Shown: positions 8,649 through 19,016, numbered from the stretch's first letter. The stretch: 64,000 bases of DNA from Marinicauda algicola (GCF_017161425.1 NZ_CP071057.1:2853501-2917500); one strand, 5' to 3'. A program made the numbers and translations. The notes: generated by a model not told the origin, from the sequence alone.

Positions 8649-9336
8649 TCAGGAGCCGCTCGTCCGCCAGAACTCGCCCTCGAATCCGTATTTGGCGAAG
8701 AGGGCCTCCGCCTCGGCCGGCGAGCGCTTTCGCCAAGGCTCCTCTAGGTAATTTCCATACCATTCGGAGGCAAACCTCCACAGCCTCGGCAAGGGGACGA
8801 CGGCGCCCCGGGGCGAGCCATGCCTTGCGCACCAGTCCTCAATCTCAGCCTCGGAATGGAAGGGCTGAAAGGTCGCGCAAGCATGGATGACGTTGTCCCA
8901 CCACTCTCTTACCGGCGTGGAGAGATGGAAGAGCAAGTCCTCCTCCTGTACTTCCCCATCACGTATATGGACGACGATGGCTTCCTGTTCTCCGCCAATC
9001 CGGGTGTGGATGTCGGCATTCTCGTCGAGCGCTGCAGCGATACCCATGCCGCAGTAGAGGCAGTTGGCCCACCAGCCCCGGCCCCCCGGCCTGGACCCAG
9101 CACGAACCGGGGGAAAGTGCGAATGGGTGGACAGCCCAGGGCGCGCAGCGGTGCGGGTGAAGTTGCAGCGCGTGGGCATCGTGCAACTTTAGAAGAGATT
9201 GCTCTACAGCAGCGAGGGATGCCGTCAGCCGCCGTGCAAGCTGCTCATTGCTGGGTGCGCGGCCGAGCTCGGCGATGGCTCGGGTGAGTTCTCCCCGAAC
9301 CTTCAGATCGAATTCCGTGAGAGAAGCGCCGCTCAT
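8649..9336 (-). pseudogene. Organomercurial-lyase-like (MerB family) gene, frameshifted
   Basis: Two overlapping frames carry one protein. The upstream frame (ATG 9336) encodes MSGASLTEFDLKVRGEL and continues through LHDAHALQLHPHRCAPWAVHPFALSPGSCWVQ. The downstream frame resumes at GGRGWWANCLYCGMGIAAAL and runs to FEGEFW and the stop at 8649. Removing one base from the C6 run at 9082-9087 joins them as a 228-residue protein. That length and the HPFALSPGSCWV, ANCLYCGMGIAAAL and DWCARHG blocks fit the alkylmercury lyase family (cleavage of C-Hg bonds). The family assignment comes from recalled similarity; classical MerB catalytic spacing was not verified. No merA, merR or merT is visible nearby. 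It is either a real pseudogene or a homopolymer sequencing error. Confidence 0.65.
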
Positions 9337-9605
9337 CCCGAAGAATGTCGCTCTACTGGCGATGACCGGCAATGGGCCGTTTGCGTCCCGGACTCGGGGT
9401 GGCGTCACCTGATCGCCTGCGGGAGTCGGCCGGTTGGGTTCCCATGACGCGGGGGAAGCCGATGACGGCTTGTCCGGTATGGGTTAACGCACAGCTCCAA
9501 ACCGTGTCCCTCCGCCCTTCCTCCATGGACAGTCCGACCACTGAGCGGAGCGCTTTTGCGCCAGTCCCCCCGCCGCTATCGTGACTGGCAGCGGAGGGAG
9601 GAACC

Positions 9606-10667
9606 ATGGGGAAGGTCGGGCGGTTCGAGCGCGGCGGCCTGGAACGCACGCTGGCAACAATGCGCCGTCTCGCGCCGTTCCTGCTCTGGCTCGCGCTGTT
9701 CTACACGGCGTGGCTCACGCTCGTGGTCTCGGGCGGCCTTGCAGACGAGGTCGCGGCGCACTGGCCGATCGCCGCCTCCATGGCGGCGGGCTCCTATTTC
9801 GCGGGCTCGACGCCGATGGGCGGCGGCACGGTGGGATTCCCCGTCCTGGTGCTGGCGTTCGACGCCCCGGCCGCGCTCGGGCGCAATTTCGCCCTCGCCG
9901 TGCAGTCGATCGGCATGGTCTCGGCTTCGATCTACATCCTGGCCTCGCGCAAGGCGGTCGACTGGGCGCTCCTGCGCTGGACGCTCGCGGGCTCGCTCGT
10001 GGCGACACCGCTCGCGGCGGCCTTCATCGCCCCCGTCGCGAGCGATCTCTTCGTCAAGCTGCTCTTCGCCGTGGTGTGGTGCAGCTTCGGCGTCATCCAC
10101 TTCCTGAAATTGCGGGCCATCGTGAAGCCGGAAGGCGAGCGCATCCCCGAGCCGGCGCTCGACCGCGCGATCGGGCTGGCGATCGGGCTCTGCGGCGGCG
10201 TGGTCGCCGCGCTCACCGGCGTTGGCATCGACATGATCGTCTATGCCTTCCTCGTCCTGCTCTACCGCTCCGACATCAAGGTCGCGATCCCGACCTCGGT
10301 CATCCTGATGGCGGCGACCTCGCTCATCGGAATCGGCTCCAATCTCGCCCTCATGGGGCTGGATCCCTCCCGCTACGCCATTCAGCCGGAGGTCTTCTAC
10401 AACTGGCTCGCCGCCGCGCCGGTCGTCGCGCTCGGCGCCCCGCTCGGCGCCCTGGTCGTCAGCCGCATGCCGCGCGCGCCGACCCTGCTGATCGTGTCGG
10501 GCCTGTGCATCGCGCAATATGTCTGGGTGCTCGCCGAGGAGCGCGTGACGGGCCTGCCGCTCGCCGCCGCGCTCGGCGGCGTGCTCGCGATGAACGCGCT
10601 CTTCCTCTGGCTCTTCCGCATCGGCGAGCGGCGCGAGGCGAAGACGCACCGCCCGCTCGCCCGGTAG
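9606..10667 (+). CDS. TauE/SafE-family membrane permease
   Basis: 353 residues with about eight or nine membrane segments. The GSTPMGGGTVGFPVLVL motif in the first half and GVVAALTGVGIDMIVYAFLVLLYR in the second half are the two repeats of TauE/SafE anion exporters (sulfite, sulfonates, organic acids). The start has a strong GGAGGGAGG 7 nt upstream. It converges on the UspA gene with only 4 bp between stops. The sulfate-type SulP transporter nearby makes a sulfur-anion role plausible (inference). Confidence 0.88.
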   Translation: MGKVGRFERGGLERTLATMRRLAPFLLWLALFYTAWLTLVVSGGLADEVAAHWPIAASMAAGSYFAGSTPMGGGTVGFPVLVLAFDAPAALGRNFALAVQSIGMVSASIYILASRKAVDWALLRWTLAGSLVATPLAAAFIAPVASDLFVKLLFAVVWCSFGVIHFLKLRAIVKPEGERIPEPALDRAIGLAIGLCGGVVAALTGVGIDMIVYAFLVLLYRSDIKVAIPTSVILMAATSLIGIGSNLALMGLDPSRYAIQPEVFYNWLAAAPVVALGAPLGALVVSRMPRAPTLLIVSGLCIAQYVWVLAEERVTGLPLAAALGGVLAMNALFLWLFRIGERREAKTHRPLAR

Positions 10668-10671
10668 CGGC

Positions 10672-11541
10672 CTATTCCTGCGTGTCCGGCCGGAACAGGA
10701 GGACGGGCACCTTGCAGGCCCGGATCATCTGCGTCGTCGTCGAGCCGATGATCAGATTGCGGATGCGCGAGTGGCCGTAGGCGCCCATCACCAGGACATC
10801 CGCACCGGCTTCGCCGACATGGGCGGCGATCACGGCTTCCGGCTCGCCGGGCTCGATGGCGGTCTCCACCGAATGGCCGGCCGCGCGCAGCTTTTCGGCG
10901 GCCGCCTCGAGGGCGCTGCGCACCTGCGTGCTCTCCTCGCCGGCGTGCAGCAGATGCAGCGTCATGCCGGCAAACAGCCTGCCCTTCGCGATGTGGTCGA
11001 TCGCCTTGGCGACGCTGCGCCCTGTATCGAAGGCGATCAGCGCGCGCTGCGGCGTCGTGAAGGCGCGTGCGGCGACGAGGACCGGGCGGTGCGCGGCGCG
11101 CACGACGCGTTCGAGGTTGGAGCCCAGGTGCAGCCTCGCGAAATCGGCGTGCTCGCCGCGCTTGCCCAGGATCAGCACGCGCGCGCCGTCCTCGACCTCG
11201 CGGACCGCTTCCAGCAGGTCGCCGGTGCGCAGGCGGGCCTGCACGCCCGAGAGTCCCGCCGATTCGAGACGGGCCCTGGCCGCATCCACCAGAACGCGGC
11301 CGCGCTCGCGCGCGAGCTTGGCGCTCTCCTCGTCGTGGCGGGCGAGGCTTTCCATCAGCCGAGAGCGCGCGCCGAGCGTGAGATTGCCGGTCAGGTCCAG
11401 CGGGGCGCCGGCGCCGGGCCGGTGCGCGACGACGTGCAGGAGATCGACGCCGAAGCCGGTCTTCTGCGCCACCCAGGCGGCGTGGTCGCACACGCTTTCG
11501 CCATAGGGCGAGGCGTCGATGAGGGCGATGATGCGGTCCAC
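10672..11541 (-). CDS. Tandem universal stress protein (UspA domains x2)
   Basis: 289 residues from a GTG start preceded by GGGAGAG. Two Usp domains lie in series: residues 1 to about 150 (starts VDRIIALIDASPYGES, with GKRGEHADFARLHLGSNLERVV), and about 155-289 (ends GAYGHSRIRNLIIGSTTTQMI). Both have the G-2x-G-9x-G(S/T) ATP-binding type loop. Usp proteins respond to starvation and energy stress, and some bind membrane transporters. The gene starts 11 bp after the SulP stop, so a SulP-Usp unit is likely. Confidence 0.9.
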   Translation of the reverse strand: MDRIIALIDASPYGESVCDHAAWVAQKTGFGVDLLHVVAHRPGAGAPLDLTGNLTLGARSRLMESLARHDEESAKLARERGRVLVDAARARLESAGLSGVQARLRTGDLLEAVREVEDGARVLILGKRGEHADFARLHLGSNLERVVRAAHRPVLVAARAFTTPQRALIAFDTGRSVAKAIDHIAKGRLFAGMTLHLLHAGEESTQVRSALEAAAEKLRAAGHSVETAIEPGEPEAVIAAHVGEAGADVLVMGAYGHSRIRNLIIGSTTTQMIRACKVPVLLFRPDTQE

Positions 11542-11552
11542 GGCGTCTCTCC

Positions 11553-13058
11553 CTAGTGACCGGGCAGGGCGGTGTCGGCATCGGGGCGATCGTGCACGCC
11601 GAGCCGGTCGACGAGCGTCTTGCTCGCCTCGTTCATGCCGACGAGCGCGACTTCGGTGCCCTCGCGGCGGAATTTCATGACGGCGAGGTCGACCGCCTGG
11701 ACGCTCGAGATGTCCCAGACATGGGCCCGGCTCATGTCGATCGTGACATGGTCGAGCGCCTCCTTGAAATCGAAGCTCTTCAGGAAGTCCTCGCTGGAGG
11801 CGAAGAAGAGCTGGCCCTGCACCGTGTACACCCGCGCCCGGCCGTCGCCGGTGAGCGCGGACTCCACCTTGAAGATGTTCGAGACCTTCCAGGCGAAGAA
11901 CACCGCCGAGAGCGCGACCCCGATCAGAACGCCGATGGCGAGATTGTGGGTGAGCAGCACGCCGGCCACGGTCGCGATCATCACCGCGCTCGAGCTCCAG
12001 GGATGGGATTTCAGGTTCTTCACCGAGGACCAGGAGAATGTGCCGATCGCCACCATCAGCATGATCGCGACGAGGGCGGCCATCGGGATCCGCGCGACGA
12101 GATCGCCCAGAACCAGGATCAGGATCAGCAGGAAGATGCCGGCCGAGAAGGTCGACAGACGCCCGCGCCCGCCCGATTTCACGTTGATCATGGACTGGCC
12201 GATCATCGCGCAGCCCGCCATGCCGCCGAGAAAGCCGGTGACGATGTTGGCCGTGCCCTGGCCGACGCACTCGCGGTTCTTGTCGCTCGGCGTATCGGTG
12301 AGATCGTCGACGATCTGCGCGGTCAGCAGGGATTCCAGCAGGCCCACCGCGGCCACGGCCGCCGAGTAGGGGAGGATGATCTTCAGGGTCTCCAGATCGA
12401 ACGGGATGTCCGGAACGAGGAAGACCGGCAGGGTGTCGGGCAGCGCGCCCATGTCCCCGACCGTCCTCACGTCCCAGCCGAACACCAGGGCGAGCCCCGT
12501 CAGCAGCACGATGCACACCAGCGGAGAGGGGATCGTCGTGGTGATCCTGGGGAAGCCGTAGATGATGATCAGCCCGGCCGCGACGAGCGGATAGGTCAGC
12601 ATCGGCACGCCGATCAGTTCCGGGATCTGCGCCATGGCGATCAGGATGGCGAGCGCGTTGACGAAGCCGGTCAGCACCGAGCGCGAGACGAAGCGCATCA
12701 GGTTGCCGAGCCTCGCCAGCCCCGCCGCGATCTGCAGCACGCCGGCGAGGATCGTCGCGGCGAGCAGGTATTGCAGGCCGTGATCCTTCACCAGCGTGAT
12801 CATGAGGACGGCCGTCGCCGCCGTCGCCGCCGAGATCATGCCCGGGCGTCCGCCGGTGAAGGCGATCAGCACCGCGATCGAGAACGAGGCGTAGAGCCCG
12901 ATCTTGGGGTCGACCCCGGCGATGATGGAGAACGCGATCGCCTCCGGGATCAGCGCCAGCGCCACGACGAGCCCGGCGAGGAGGTCGCCGCGGATATTGC
13001 CGGTCCAGTCCGTCCTGATGTGGCGGACCAGGGCGTCGGTGTCGAAGGCAAGGCGCAT
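11553..13058 (-). CDS. SulP-family anion transporter with STAS domain
   Basis: 501 residues from the ATG at 13058 (start [18 protein letters not shown]). About residues 20-410 contain the SulP membrane core, including [35 protein letters not shown] near the N-terminus. The C-terminal 90 residues form a STAS domain ([21 protein letters not shown], then [21 protein letters not shown]). SulP proteins carry sulfate, bicarbonate or dicarboxylates as Na+ or H+ symporters or exchangers. Sequence alone does not choose between them. The downstream Usp protein may be a regulatory partner. Confidence 0.92.
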   Translation of the reverse strand: MRLAFDTDALVRHIRTDWTGNIRGDLLAGLVVALALIPEAIAFSIIAGVDPKIGLYASFSIAVLIAFTGGRPGMISAATAATAVLMITLVKDHGLQYLLAATILAGVLQIAAGLARLGNLMRFVSRSVLTGFVNALAILIAMAQIPELIGVPMLTYPLVAAGLIIIYGFPRITTTIPSPLVCIVLLTGLALVFGWDVRTVGDMGALPDTLPVFLVPDIPFDLETLKIILPYSAAVAAVGLLESLLTAQIVDDLTDTPSDKNRECVGQGTANIVTGFLGGMAGCAMIGQSMINVKSGGRGRLSTFSAGIFLLILILVLGDLVARIPMAALVAIMLMVAIGTFSWSSVKNLKSHPWSSSAVMIATVAGVLLTHNLAIGVLIGVALSAVFFAWKVSNIFKVESALTGDGRARVYTVQGQLFFASSEDFLKSFDFKEALDHVTIDMSRAHVWDISSVQAVDLAVMKFRREGTEVALVGMNEASKTLVDRLGVHDRPDADTALPGH

Positions 13059-13252
13059 GGGCGGAGGTCTCGGCGGCCTGAACCGCCGGCCGGACGCTCG
13101 CGCGGCCGGTGGTGACGATCCTGGAAAAGCGGGAAGAGGCGAAGGGAGCCTCGCGGGGTCGCGCCCCGCGTAACGGCCGCCACGCTGCGGGGCAAGGCGC
13201 GCGGCTGCGCTGCAGGGCCGGTCTGCGAATTCGCCGGGTCCGGCGCGAACGC

Positions 13253-13552
13253 TCAATACGGCCGGGTGAGGTAGTCCGCGAGGGTCAGGGCGAACAGGAT
13301 CGCCACCCACAGGAGCGCGCCGAGCGCGACGAGGCGGACCACGCCGCGCACCGCGTCGAGATGCATGAAGATCCACATCACCAGGCCCGCCTTGAGCGCG
13401 GCGATGGCGATGTTGGCGACGACGTTCCACGCCCCGATATCGACGAGCGAGACCGCCACGGTGAGTGCGAGCAGTCCCAGCAGCACCGCCCAGACCAGGA
13501 GGAAGCTGACCGTCTCGGCCGGCCAGAAGGAGGTCGTGTCGTCGTCGGCCAT
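13253..13552 (-). CDS. coxD: Cytochrome c oxidase subunit IV
   Basis: 99 residues with three membrane helices and the helix [18 protein letters not shown] typical of prokaryotic COX4 (CtaF/CyoD-like). It lacks redox cofactors and stabilises subunits I/III of haem-copper oxidases. It starts 4 bp after the subunit III stop and is the last gene of the long ACIII-caa3 block. The 194 bp between its stop and the SulP start contains no gene. Confidence 0.88.
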   Translation of the reverse strand: MADDDTTSFWPAETVSFLLVWAVLLGLLALTVAVSLVDIGAWNVVANIAIAALKAGLVMWIFMHLDAVRGVVRLVALGALLWVAILFALTLADYLTRPY

Positions 13553-13556
13553 GGCT

Positions 13557-14207
13557 TCAGTTCACCAGGTAGAGCACGGGGAAGAGGAAGATCCAGATCA
13601 CGTCCACGAGGTGCCAGTAGAGTCCGCAGAACTCGACCTCGGGCGCGTTGGCGGGCAGTTTCAGCCAGCCGCGCCAGACCGCGAGGGCGGCCCCGGCGAG
13701 CACGGCGGCGCCGATCGCGACATGGATCGCGTGCAGGCCCGTCGCGGCGAGATAGAGATTGAAGAACAGCTCCGCGCCCGGCGTGTCGATCGGGAAGGCC
13801 GGCCCGGCTCCGGGGATCAGGCCGGCGTGGAATTCGTGGCGGTACTCGATGCCGGTCTTGATCGCCAGGAAGGCGAGGCCGAGCCCGGCCGCGCCGGCGA
13901 AGGCCGCGGCGACGAGGCCTTTGCGCGGGGTCTGCGCCTTCGCCGCGGCCGAGCCGATCGCGACGAGCAGCGAGGACGTCAGCAGGATCGCGGTGTTGGC
14001 CGTCCCGATCCCCTTGTCGAGCCGCGCGGAGGCCTCCACCGCGCCGTCCGGCCAGACCACGCGCACCACGGCGATCGACACGAACAGGCCGGCGAAGATC
14101 ATCGCCTCGCTCGCCAGGAACAGCCACATGCCCATGCGCTGTGCCTTCAGGCGGGTGGCGGCGTCCTCGAACGGATCGAGGCCGGACGGGTCGGCGGCCC
14201 TTTTCAT
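13557..14207 (-). CDS. coxC: Cytochrome c oxidase subunit III
   Basis: 216 residues, ATG at 14207 overlapping the subunit I stop (ATGA). Membrane segments carry the family blocks [48 protein letters not shown] and [20 protein letters not shown]. Subunit III surrounds the proton entry of subunit I. Five or more helices are visible, in line with the shorter caa3-type CtaE proteins. Confidence 0.93.
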   Translation of the reverse strand: MKRAADPSGLDPFEDAATRLKAQRMGMWLFLASEAMIFAGLFVSIAVVRVVWPDGAVEASARLDKGIGTANTAILLTSSLLVAIGSAAAKAQTPRKGLVAAAFAGAAGLGLAFLAIKTGIEYRHEFHAGLIPGAGPAFPIDTPGAELFFNLYLAATGLHAIHVAIGAAVLAGAALAVWRGWLKLPANAPEVEFCGLYWHLVDVIWIFLFPVLYLVN

Positions 14208-15871
14208 GCCTCGCGCTCCGGCTTGGGCTGGGCTTCCTCCTGCACCTGCGGCTCCTCGGTCTCCCCGACCGGGTAGGGATAGGCCGGGCCCTCCCACTCG
14301 GGCGGCTCGGGGAAATTGTGCTCGGGCGGGGGCGAGGTCGTCGTCCATTCCAGCCCTGCCGCGTTCCAGGGGTTCCTGCCCGCCTTCTCGCCGATCTTCA
14401 GCGACCAGCCGAGATAGAGCAGCGGCAGGCCGTAACCGACCGCGAGCATCGGCACCCCGGCCGAGGACAGCACGTTCCAGATCTGAAGGTCGGGATCGTA
14501 CTCGTGATAGCGCCGCGGCATGCCGAGATAGCCGAGCACGAACTGGGGAAAGAAGGTCAGGTTGAAGCCGAGGAAGAGCATCACCGCGGAGAACCGGCCG
14601 AGGCTCTCGTTGAACAGCCGGCCGGTGATCTTCGGCCACCAGAAATGCAGCCCGCCCATGAAGGCGGTCACCGCCGCGCCGACCATGATGTAGTGGAAGT
14701 GGGCGACGACGAAATAGGTGTCGTGGACATGCACGTCGACCGCGATGGACGCCAGCACCAGCCCGGTCAGCCCGCCGAACACGAACAGGCCGATGAAGCT
14801 CAGCGCATACAGGAAGGGCGTGTTCAGCGTGATCCGCCCCTTGTAGAGCGTCGCGGCCCAGTTGTAGGCCTTCACCGCGCTCGGCACCGCGACGAGGAAG
14901 CTGAGGAAGGAAAAGACGATCCCTCCGTACATGGACTGTCCGGAGGTGAACATGTGGTGGCCCCACACCAGGAAGCTCAGTACCGCGATGGCGATCGAGG
15001 AGAAGGCGACGAACCTGTAGCCGAAGATGCGGTTGTGAGAGCCGGCCGTGACGAGCTCGCTCATAACCCCCAGCGCGGGCAGGATCATGATGTAGACCGC
15101 CGGGTGGGAGTAGAACCAGAACAGGTGCTGGAACAGCAGCGGGTCGCCGCCGATGGCCGGGTCGAACACGCCGATCCCGAAGGCCCGCTCGGCGATGACG
15201 AGCAGCAGGGTGACGGCCAGCACCGGCGTTGCCAGCACCATGACGAGGCTCGTCGCGTACATGCCCCAAACGAAGAGCGGCATCTGGAACCAGCCCATGC
15301 CCGGCGCGCGCAGCGTGTGGGTGGTGACGATGAAGTTGATGCCGGTGAAGATCGAGGCGAAGCCGGAGACGAAGACCCCGAGTATGGCGAGCGTCACATA
15401 GCCGTCGGCGTATACGGACGATAGCGGGGTGTAGAAGGTCCAGCCCGTCTCCAGCCCGCCCATCGCGATGGCGGCGACGGCGAGCCCCGCCCCGATGACG
15501 AAGACATACCAGCTCGCCAGGTTCAGGCGCGGGAAGGCGAGGTCCTTCGCGCCCAGCATCAGCGGCAGGAGGAAATTGCCGAGCGTCGCCGGGATCAGCG
15601 GGACGAGGAAGAAGAACACCATGACGATGCCGTGCAGGGTGAAGGCCCGGTTGTAGGCCTCCGCCGAGACCAGGTCGCCCGCCGGCGTGATCAGTTCCAG
15701 GCGCACGATCGCCGCCCCGACCGAGCCGAGGGCGAACGTCGCGATCAGGGTGAGCGCGTAGAGCACCGCCACGCGCTTGTGGTCGGTGGTGAGGAACCAG
15801 GAAAGGGCGGTCTCCCTCGCGGTCCAGAAATTTTCCGACCGGCTCGGACGCTCCTGGCTGGGATCGGTCAT
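14204..15871 (-). CDS. coxA: Cytochrome c oxidase subunit I (caa3-type, A2-like)
   Basis: 555 residues, ATG at 15871 overlapping the subunit II stop. Twelve membrane helices are expected. The low-spin haem ligand lies in [14 protein letters not shown], the CuB/Tyr cross-link region in [19 protein letters not shown], the CuB histidines in [10 protein letters not shown], and the haem a3/a ligands in [14 protein letters not shown]. The YSHPAVY form, rather than GHPEVY, marks the A2 subfamily, in which YS replaces the D-channel glutamate. It reduces O2 to water and pumps protons. The C-terminal 50 residues are Pro/Glu-rich ([20 protein letters not shown]) and probably cytoplasmic. Confidence 0.96.
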   Translation of the reverse strand: MTDPSQERPSRSENFWTARETALSWFLTTDHKRVAVLYALTLIATFALGSVGAAIVRLELITPAGDLVSAEAYNRAFTLHGIVMVFFFLVPLIPATLGNFLLPLMLGAKDLAFPRLNLASWYVFVIGAGLAVAAIAMGGLETGWTFYTPLSSVYADGYVTLAILGVFVSGFASIFTGINFIVTTHTLRAPGMGWFQMPLFVWGMYATSLVMVLATPVLAVTLLLVIAERAFGIGVFDPAIGGDPLLFQHLFWFYSHPAVYIMILPALGVMSELVTAGSHNRIFGYRFVAFSSIAIAVLSFLVWGHHMFTSGQSMYGGIVFSFLSFLVAVPSAVKAYNWAATLYKGRITLNTPFLYALSFIGLFVFGGLTGLVLASIAVDVHVHDTYFVVAHFHYIMVGAAVTAFMGGLHFWWPKITGRLFNESLGRFSAVMLFLGFNLTFFPQFVLGYLGMPRRYHEYDPDLQIWNVLSSAGVPMLAVGYGLPLLYLGWSLKIGEKAGRNPWNAAGLEWTTTSPPPEHNFPEPPEWEGPAYPYPVGETEEPQVQEEAQPKPEREA

Positions 15872-16824
15872 TCGCGTTCCCCCTCCCGCCCGCTCAGCGA
15901 CTTGATGTAGGCGACGAGCGCGACGAGCTCGCTTTCGGTGACGACGTCCTGGAAGCTCGGCATGACGGGCTCGTAGCCGGCCACGACCTGGCTTTCCGGC
16001 ATCAGGATGGAATCGGTCAGATAGCGCTCGTCCGCGATCACGGTCTCCCCGCTCGCCAGCGGCACCGGGCGGCGATAGAGATCGGCGAGACCGGGCGCGC
16101 GTACCGCCGCATTGGCCCCGTGACAGCCCGAGCAGCCGAGCTCGCGAAACAGCGCCTCGCCCGCGCGCGCCAGAGGCAGGCCCGCCTCGGTGCCGGCGAG
16201 CCAGGCCTCGAACGCGGCCGGTGCCATCACCACGAGTTCGCCGACCATGCGCGAATGGCTGACCCCGCAGTATTCCGCGCAGCGCAGGGAATAGCTGCCC
16301 GGATCGTCGGCCCTGAACCACAGGCTCGTCGTGCGCCCGGGCACCACGTCCTGCTTGATGCGCAGCTCCGGCAGGTAGAGCGAGTGGATCACGTCCTGGC
16401 TGTTCATGATGACGCGCACCGGTTCTCCGGCGGGCACGTGCAGCGTGTTGATCTCGCGCTGGCCGCCGGGATGCTCGAATTTCCACATCCATTGCAGGCC
16501 GATCGCGTAGACCTCGCGCGCATCGGCCGGGGGTCGGTGCAGGTCGCGAAACAGGAGCGCCGACCACGTGAAGAAGACGAGCGCCAGCAGAAAGGGCACG
16601 ATCATCCAGGACAGTTCGAGCCAGGTCAGGCCGTGATGGCGCTGCTTGCGGTCCACATCCTCGTTGAGCCGGCGATAGCGCCATCCGAACCAGACGATCG
16701 CGAAGCCGATCGGCAGGGCCAGCGTCCAGATCAGGGCGAAGAAGCCGATCGCCAGCGCATCCACGCTGTCGGCATGGGCCGAGATCGCCTCCGGCCAGAC
16801 CGGTATGGCGCCGTCGGCTCTCAT
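15868..16824 (-). CDS. coxB: Cytochrome c oxidase subunit II with fused cytochrome c domain
   Basis: 318 residues, ATG at 16824 overlapping the SCO stop. Two N-terminal membrane helices (about 20-45 and 68-90) are followed by a periplasmic cupredoxin domain. The CuA site is [12 protein letters not shown] plus an upstream His ([11 protein letters not shown]). After about residue 225 there is a fused class I cytochrome c domain with CSGCH and a distal Met (VMPSFQDV). This fusion defines caa3 oxidases and lets ACIII pass electrons to the oxidase directly or through ActE. Confidence 0.95.
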   Translation of the reverse strand: MRADGAIPVWPEAISAHADSVDALAIGFFALIWTLALPIGFAIVWFGWRYRRLNEDVDRKQRHHGLTWLELSWMIVPFLLALVFFTWSALLFRDLHRPPADAREVYAIGLQWMWKFEHPGGQREINTLHVPAGEPVRVIMNSQDVIHSLYLPELRIKQDVVPGRTTSLWFRADDPGSYSLRCAEYCGVSHSRMVGELVVMAPAAFEAWLAGTEAGLPLARAGEALFRELGCSGCHGANAAVRAPGLADLYRRPVPLASGETVIADERYLTDSILMPESQVVAGYEPVMPSFQDVVTESELVALVAYIKSLSGREGERE

Positions 16825-17558
16825 CGCGGCCTCAGATGGGTGAGAATGAAGCCGGCGAGCGCGATGACGGTCAGAGCGCCGAGGACCTGCAGGATGAGGA
16901 CGACGCGCGGGGTGTATTTCCCCGTCGTCGGATCGAAGCGCCAGCACAGGAGAAGGGCGCGCTCGATGACCCCGCCCATGCCGCCGTTCGAGGCCTCGAC
17001 GATGGCCCGGCGCAGCTGATCGCCGGTGAGCCCTTCCGGGCCGAGCCAGCGCGAGACGCGGCCGTCGGGCGTGAGCACGGCGAGCGCGGCCGGGTGGGCG
17101 AACTCCGCGGCTTGAGGATCGAAGAAGCGCTGGTAGCCGAGCGCGTCGAGGACGGCTTCGGCCTCCCCGCCCCAGCCGATACGTATGGCAGCACTGGCCT
17201 CGCTCCCGGACGCGGCGGCGATGCGCTCGCGCGCGGCCTCTGCCGTCTCGGCGCCGTCGCGCGGATCGAAGCTGAGGAAGAGTAGCTGCGCGTCCTCGCC
17301 AGGGCTGAGGCCGGCCTCATGGAAGGCGCGCGCGAGCTGCACCTCGGTCAGTCCGCACACGGTCGGACAGGTGAAATAGACCGGTGCGATGGCGATCGGC
17401 CGCTCGCCCTGCAGATCGCCAAGGACGAGCGGGCCGTCGAGCGTTTCCACCCGTGCGGCTTCGGGCAGCTGCGCTCCGGTCTCCGGCTCGACGGAGACGG
17501 CGCTGGCGCGCTCGGGCGCGGCGGCGAGGGCGAGGGCAAGGGCCAGCGGGGCGATCAT
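16821..17558 (-). CDS. SCO1/SenC copper chaperone, membrane-anchored
   Basis: 245 residues: an N-terminal signal, a thioredoxin-fold domain with the copper site CPTVC (in YFTCPTVCG) and the distal His in [12 protein letters not shown], then a C-terminal membrane helix ([21 protein letters not shown]). SCO proteins load or reduce the CuA site of subunit II, which is the next gene. The C-terminal instead of N-terminal anchor is a common variant in ACIII-caa3 operons. The start overlaps the upstream stop by ATGA. Confidence 0.93.
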   Translation of the reverse strand: MIAPLALALALAAAPERASAVSVEPETGAQLPEAARVETLDGPLVLGDLQGERPIAIAPVYFTCPTVCGLTEVQLARAFHEAGLSPGEDAQLLFLSFDPRDGAETAEAARERIAAASGSEASAAIRIGWGGEAEAVLDALGYQRFFDPQAAEFAHPAALAVLTPDGRVSRWLGPEGLTGDQLRRAIVEASNGGMGGVIERALLLCWRFDPTTGKYTPRVVLILQVLGALTVIALAGFILTHLRPR

Positions 17559-17995
17559 GGCGCGTCCTCCAGGGGGCTTTCGACCGCGCCTTCGGGATCC
17601 GCGGCGAGATCGGCCTCGCGCGGATCGTCGAGGGCCGGCAGGTGCGGGTGTCCCTCCGCGATCTCGGAGGCGCGCGAGGGGTCGGGATCGCCCTCGCGCC
17701 AGCCGGCCTCGGCGGTGCGGACCATCGCCTCATCGATCGTCAGCGGACCATCCTCGAGCAGGCTCCGGTCGCGTTCGCGCAGCACTTCGAGCGGGCGTGC
17801 CGGATCGCGCTGCAGGCGTACGCCCTCCTGCGGACGGTTGGCCCACAGGGCCTCGGGATCCGCGCCCGGATCGCCGCGCTGGAAGACGAGAAACAGGACA
17901 GCGAGCGCCAGAGCCACCGCCAGCGTGGCGAGTCCGGTCCAGAACAGCACGCTCCTGATGGGCACATCGCTCGTCTCGTGCGCGCGCTCAGCCAT
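17555..17995 (-). CDS. Single-span membrane protein of unknown function in the ACIII-caa3 operon
   Basis: 146 residues from the ATG at 17995. After a short cytoplasmic N-terminus, one membrane helix (VLFWTGLATLAVALALAVLFLVF, about 15-37) leads to a periplasmic acidic domain rich in Asp, Glu and Pro. No haem, copper or cysteine motif is present. It overlaps actF by 8 bp and SCO by 4 bp, so it is translated with them. Its place between ActF and SCO suggests an assembly factor or small accessory subunit (a position where ActG-like proteins occur in other ACIII operons), but similarity is not demonstrated. Confidence 0.75.
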   Translation of the reverse strand: MAERAHETSDVPIRSVLFWTGLATLAVALALAVLFLVFQRGDPGADPEALWANRPQEGVRLQRDPARPLEVLRERDRSLLEDGPLTIDEAMVRTAEAGWREGDPDPSRASEIAEGHPHLPALDDPREADLAADPEGAVESPLEDAP

Positions 17996-19016
17996 GGGCG
18001 GCCTCCTCTGCCCGGCGCGCGCCGCGGGTGAACCCGGCAAGGCCGAGCCCGCCGAGCGCGAACCCGGCGAGCGCGAGCCAGCCGGCTACGCCCATGTCGA
18101 GGCCCGGCGCGATGCGCCAGATGGTCTCCAGCGCAAAGCCGCACACCACGAGCGCCGGGATGATGGCCGCGCCGATGGGGCTGTGGCGGACGGGCTGGAG
18201 CAGGAAGGCGGCCGGGGCGGCGAACAGCGCGCACACCGCGAGGAAGAGGATCAGCCAGGCGCCCTGATTGCGGTCGAGATACCAGGCGGCGAAGTGAGGG
18301 AGGTCGCCGGACCAGATCACGAGATACTGCATGAAGGCGTGATAGCCCCACAGTGCGCAGGCGCCGAACAGGAGCCAGGACGGCCGCCCGTGCAGGGGAT
18401 CGCGCCCGGGGTCGGCCAGAACGGTGAGGGCCAGCACCACGCCCAGCGCCGCCGCGGCCTGACCGGCCATGACGTAGAGCCCCCAGATCGTGGAATGGAA
18501 GACCGGGTCGATCGACATGGAGATGTCGAGTGCGAGGCCCGTCGCGGCGATGACGGCGAGGATGGCGAGCCCGCCCGCCGCGGCCCGGTCCGTCACTTTT
18601 TCGTGCGCCAGCAGGAGCGCCACTCCCGACAGCACGCCGAGCCAGACGAGCTGGCGCGTCATGAAGAACCAGGCCTCATGCCAGATTCCGCGAGCCGTCA
18701 CGACCTCGGCGGCATGGCCGTGCGGATCGGTCCAGCCGAAGAGGATGTCCATCCCGGCGAACACCCCGATCACGCCGAGGCTTGCCGGCGGCAGGGCGAG
18801 GAGGAGCGGGCGGGTCCTGGCCCGAAGCCGCTCGTACCAGGGTCCCGGCGCGAGCACGCCAATGAGGGCGAGCAAGACCGCGCCGATGCCCGGGCCGATC
18901 GCGATCGCCCAGGCGAGCAGCCAGGCCCGGGCGAGGCCTGCGGGATCGAGGACCGCGCCGGATGCGGCGAGGGCGCAGCCGGCGATGACGAGCGCGATGG
19001 CGAGGACGCGGATCAT
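17988..19016 (-). CDS. actF: Alternative complex III subunit ActF (NrfD-like)
   Basis: 342 residues, about ten membrane helices, starting at the ATG overlapping the actE stop. It contains GIWHEAWFFMTRQLVWLGVLSGVALLLAHEK and DPVFHSTIWGLYVMAGQAAAALG in the core, and WGYHAFMQYLVIWSGDLPHFAAWYLDRNQG, typical of the quinol:cytochrome c oxidoreductase membrane subunit ActF. It is paralogous to ActC. No cofactor site is expected; with ActC it forms the membrane module that may couple quinol oxidation to proton movement. Confidence 0.9.
   Translation of the reverse strand: MIRVLAIALVIAGCALAASGAVLDPAGLARAWLLAWAIAIGPGIGAVLLALIGVLAPGPWYERLRARTRPLLLALPPASLGVIGVFAGMDILFGWTDPHGHAAEVVTARGIWHEAWFFMTRQLVWLGVLSGVALLLAHEKVTDRAAAGGLAILAVIAATGLALDISMSIDPVFHSTIWGLYVMAGQAAAALGVVLALTVLADPGRDPLHGRPSWLLFGACALWGYHAFMQYLVIWSGDLPHFAAWYLDRNQGAWLILFLAVCALFAAPAAFLLQPVRHSPIGAAIIPALVVCGFALETIWRIAPGLDMGVAGWLALAGFALGGLGLAGFTRGARRAEEAAHG

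Noticed and set aside
9337-9605. Gene in the 269-bp spacer before the TauE/SafE gene
   Set aside because: Short frames only, no start with ribosome site apart from tauE itself, no recognisable protein or RNA.
13557-15269. 570-residue minus-strand frame spanning coxC and part of coxA
   Set aside because: Only the last 216 residues (from ATG 14207) are the real CoxC; the rest is out-of-frame coxA.
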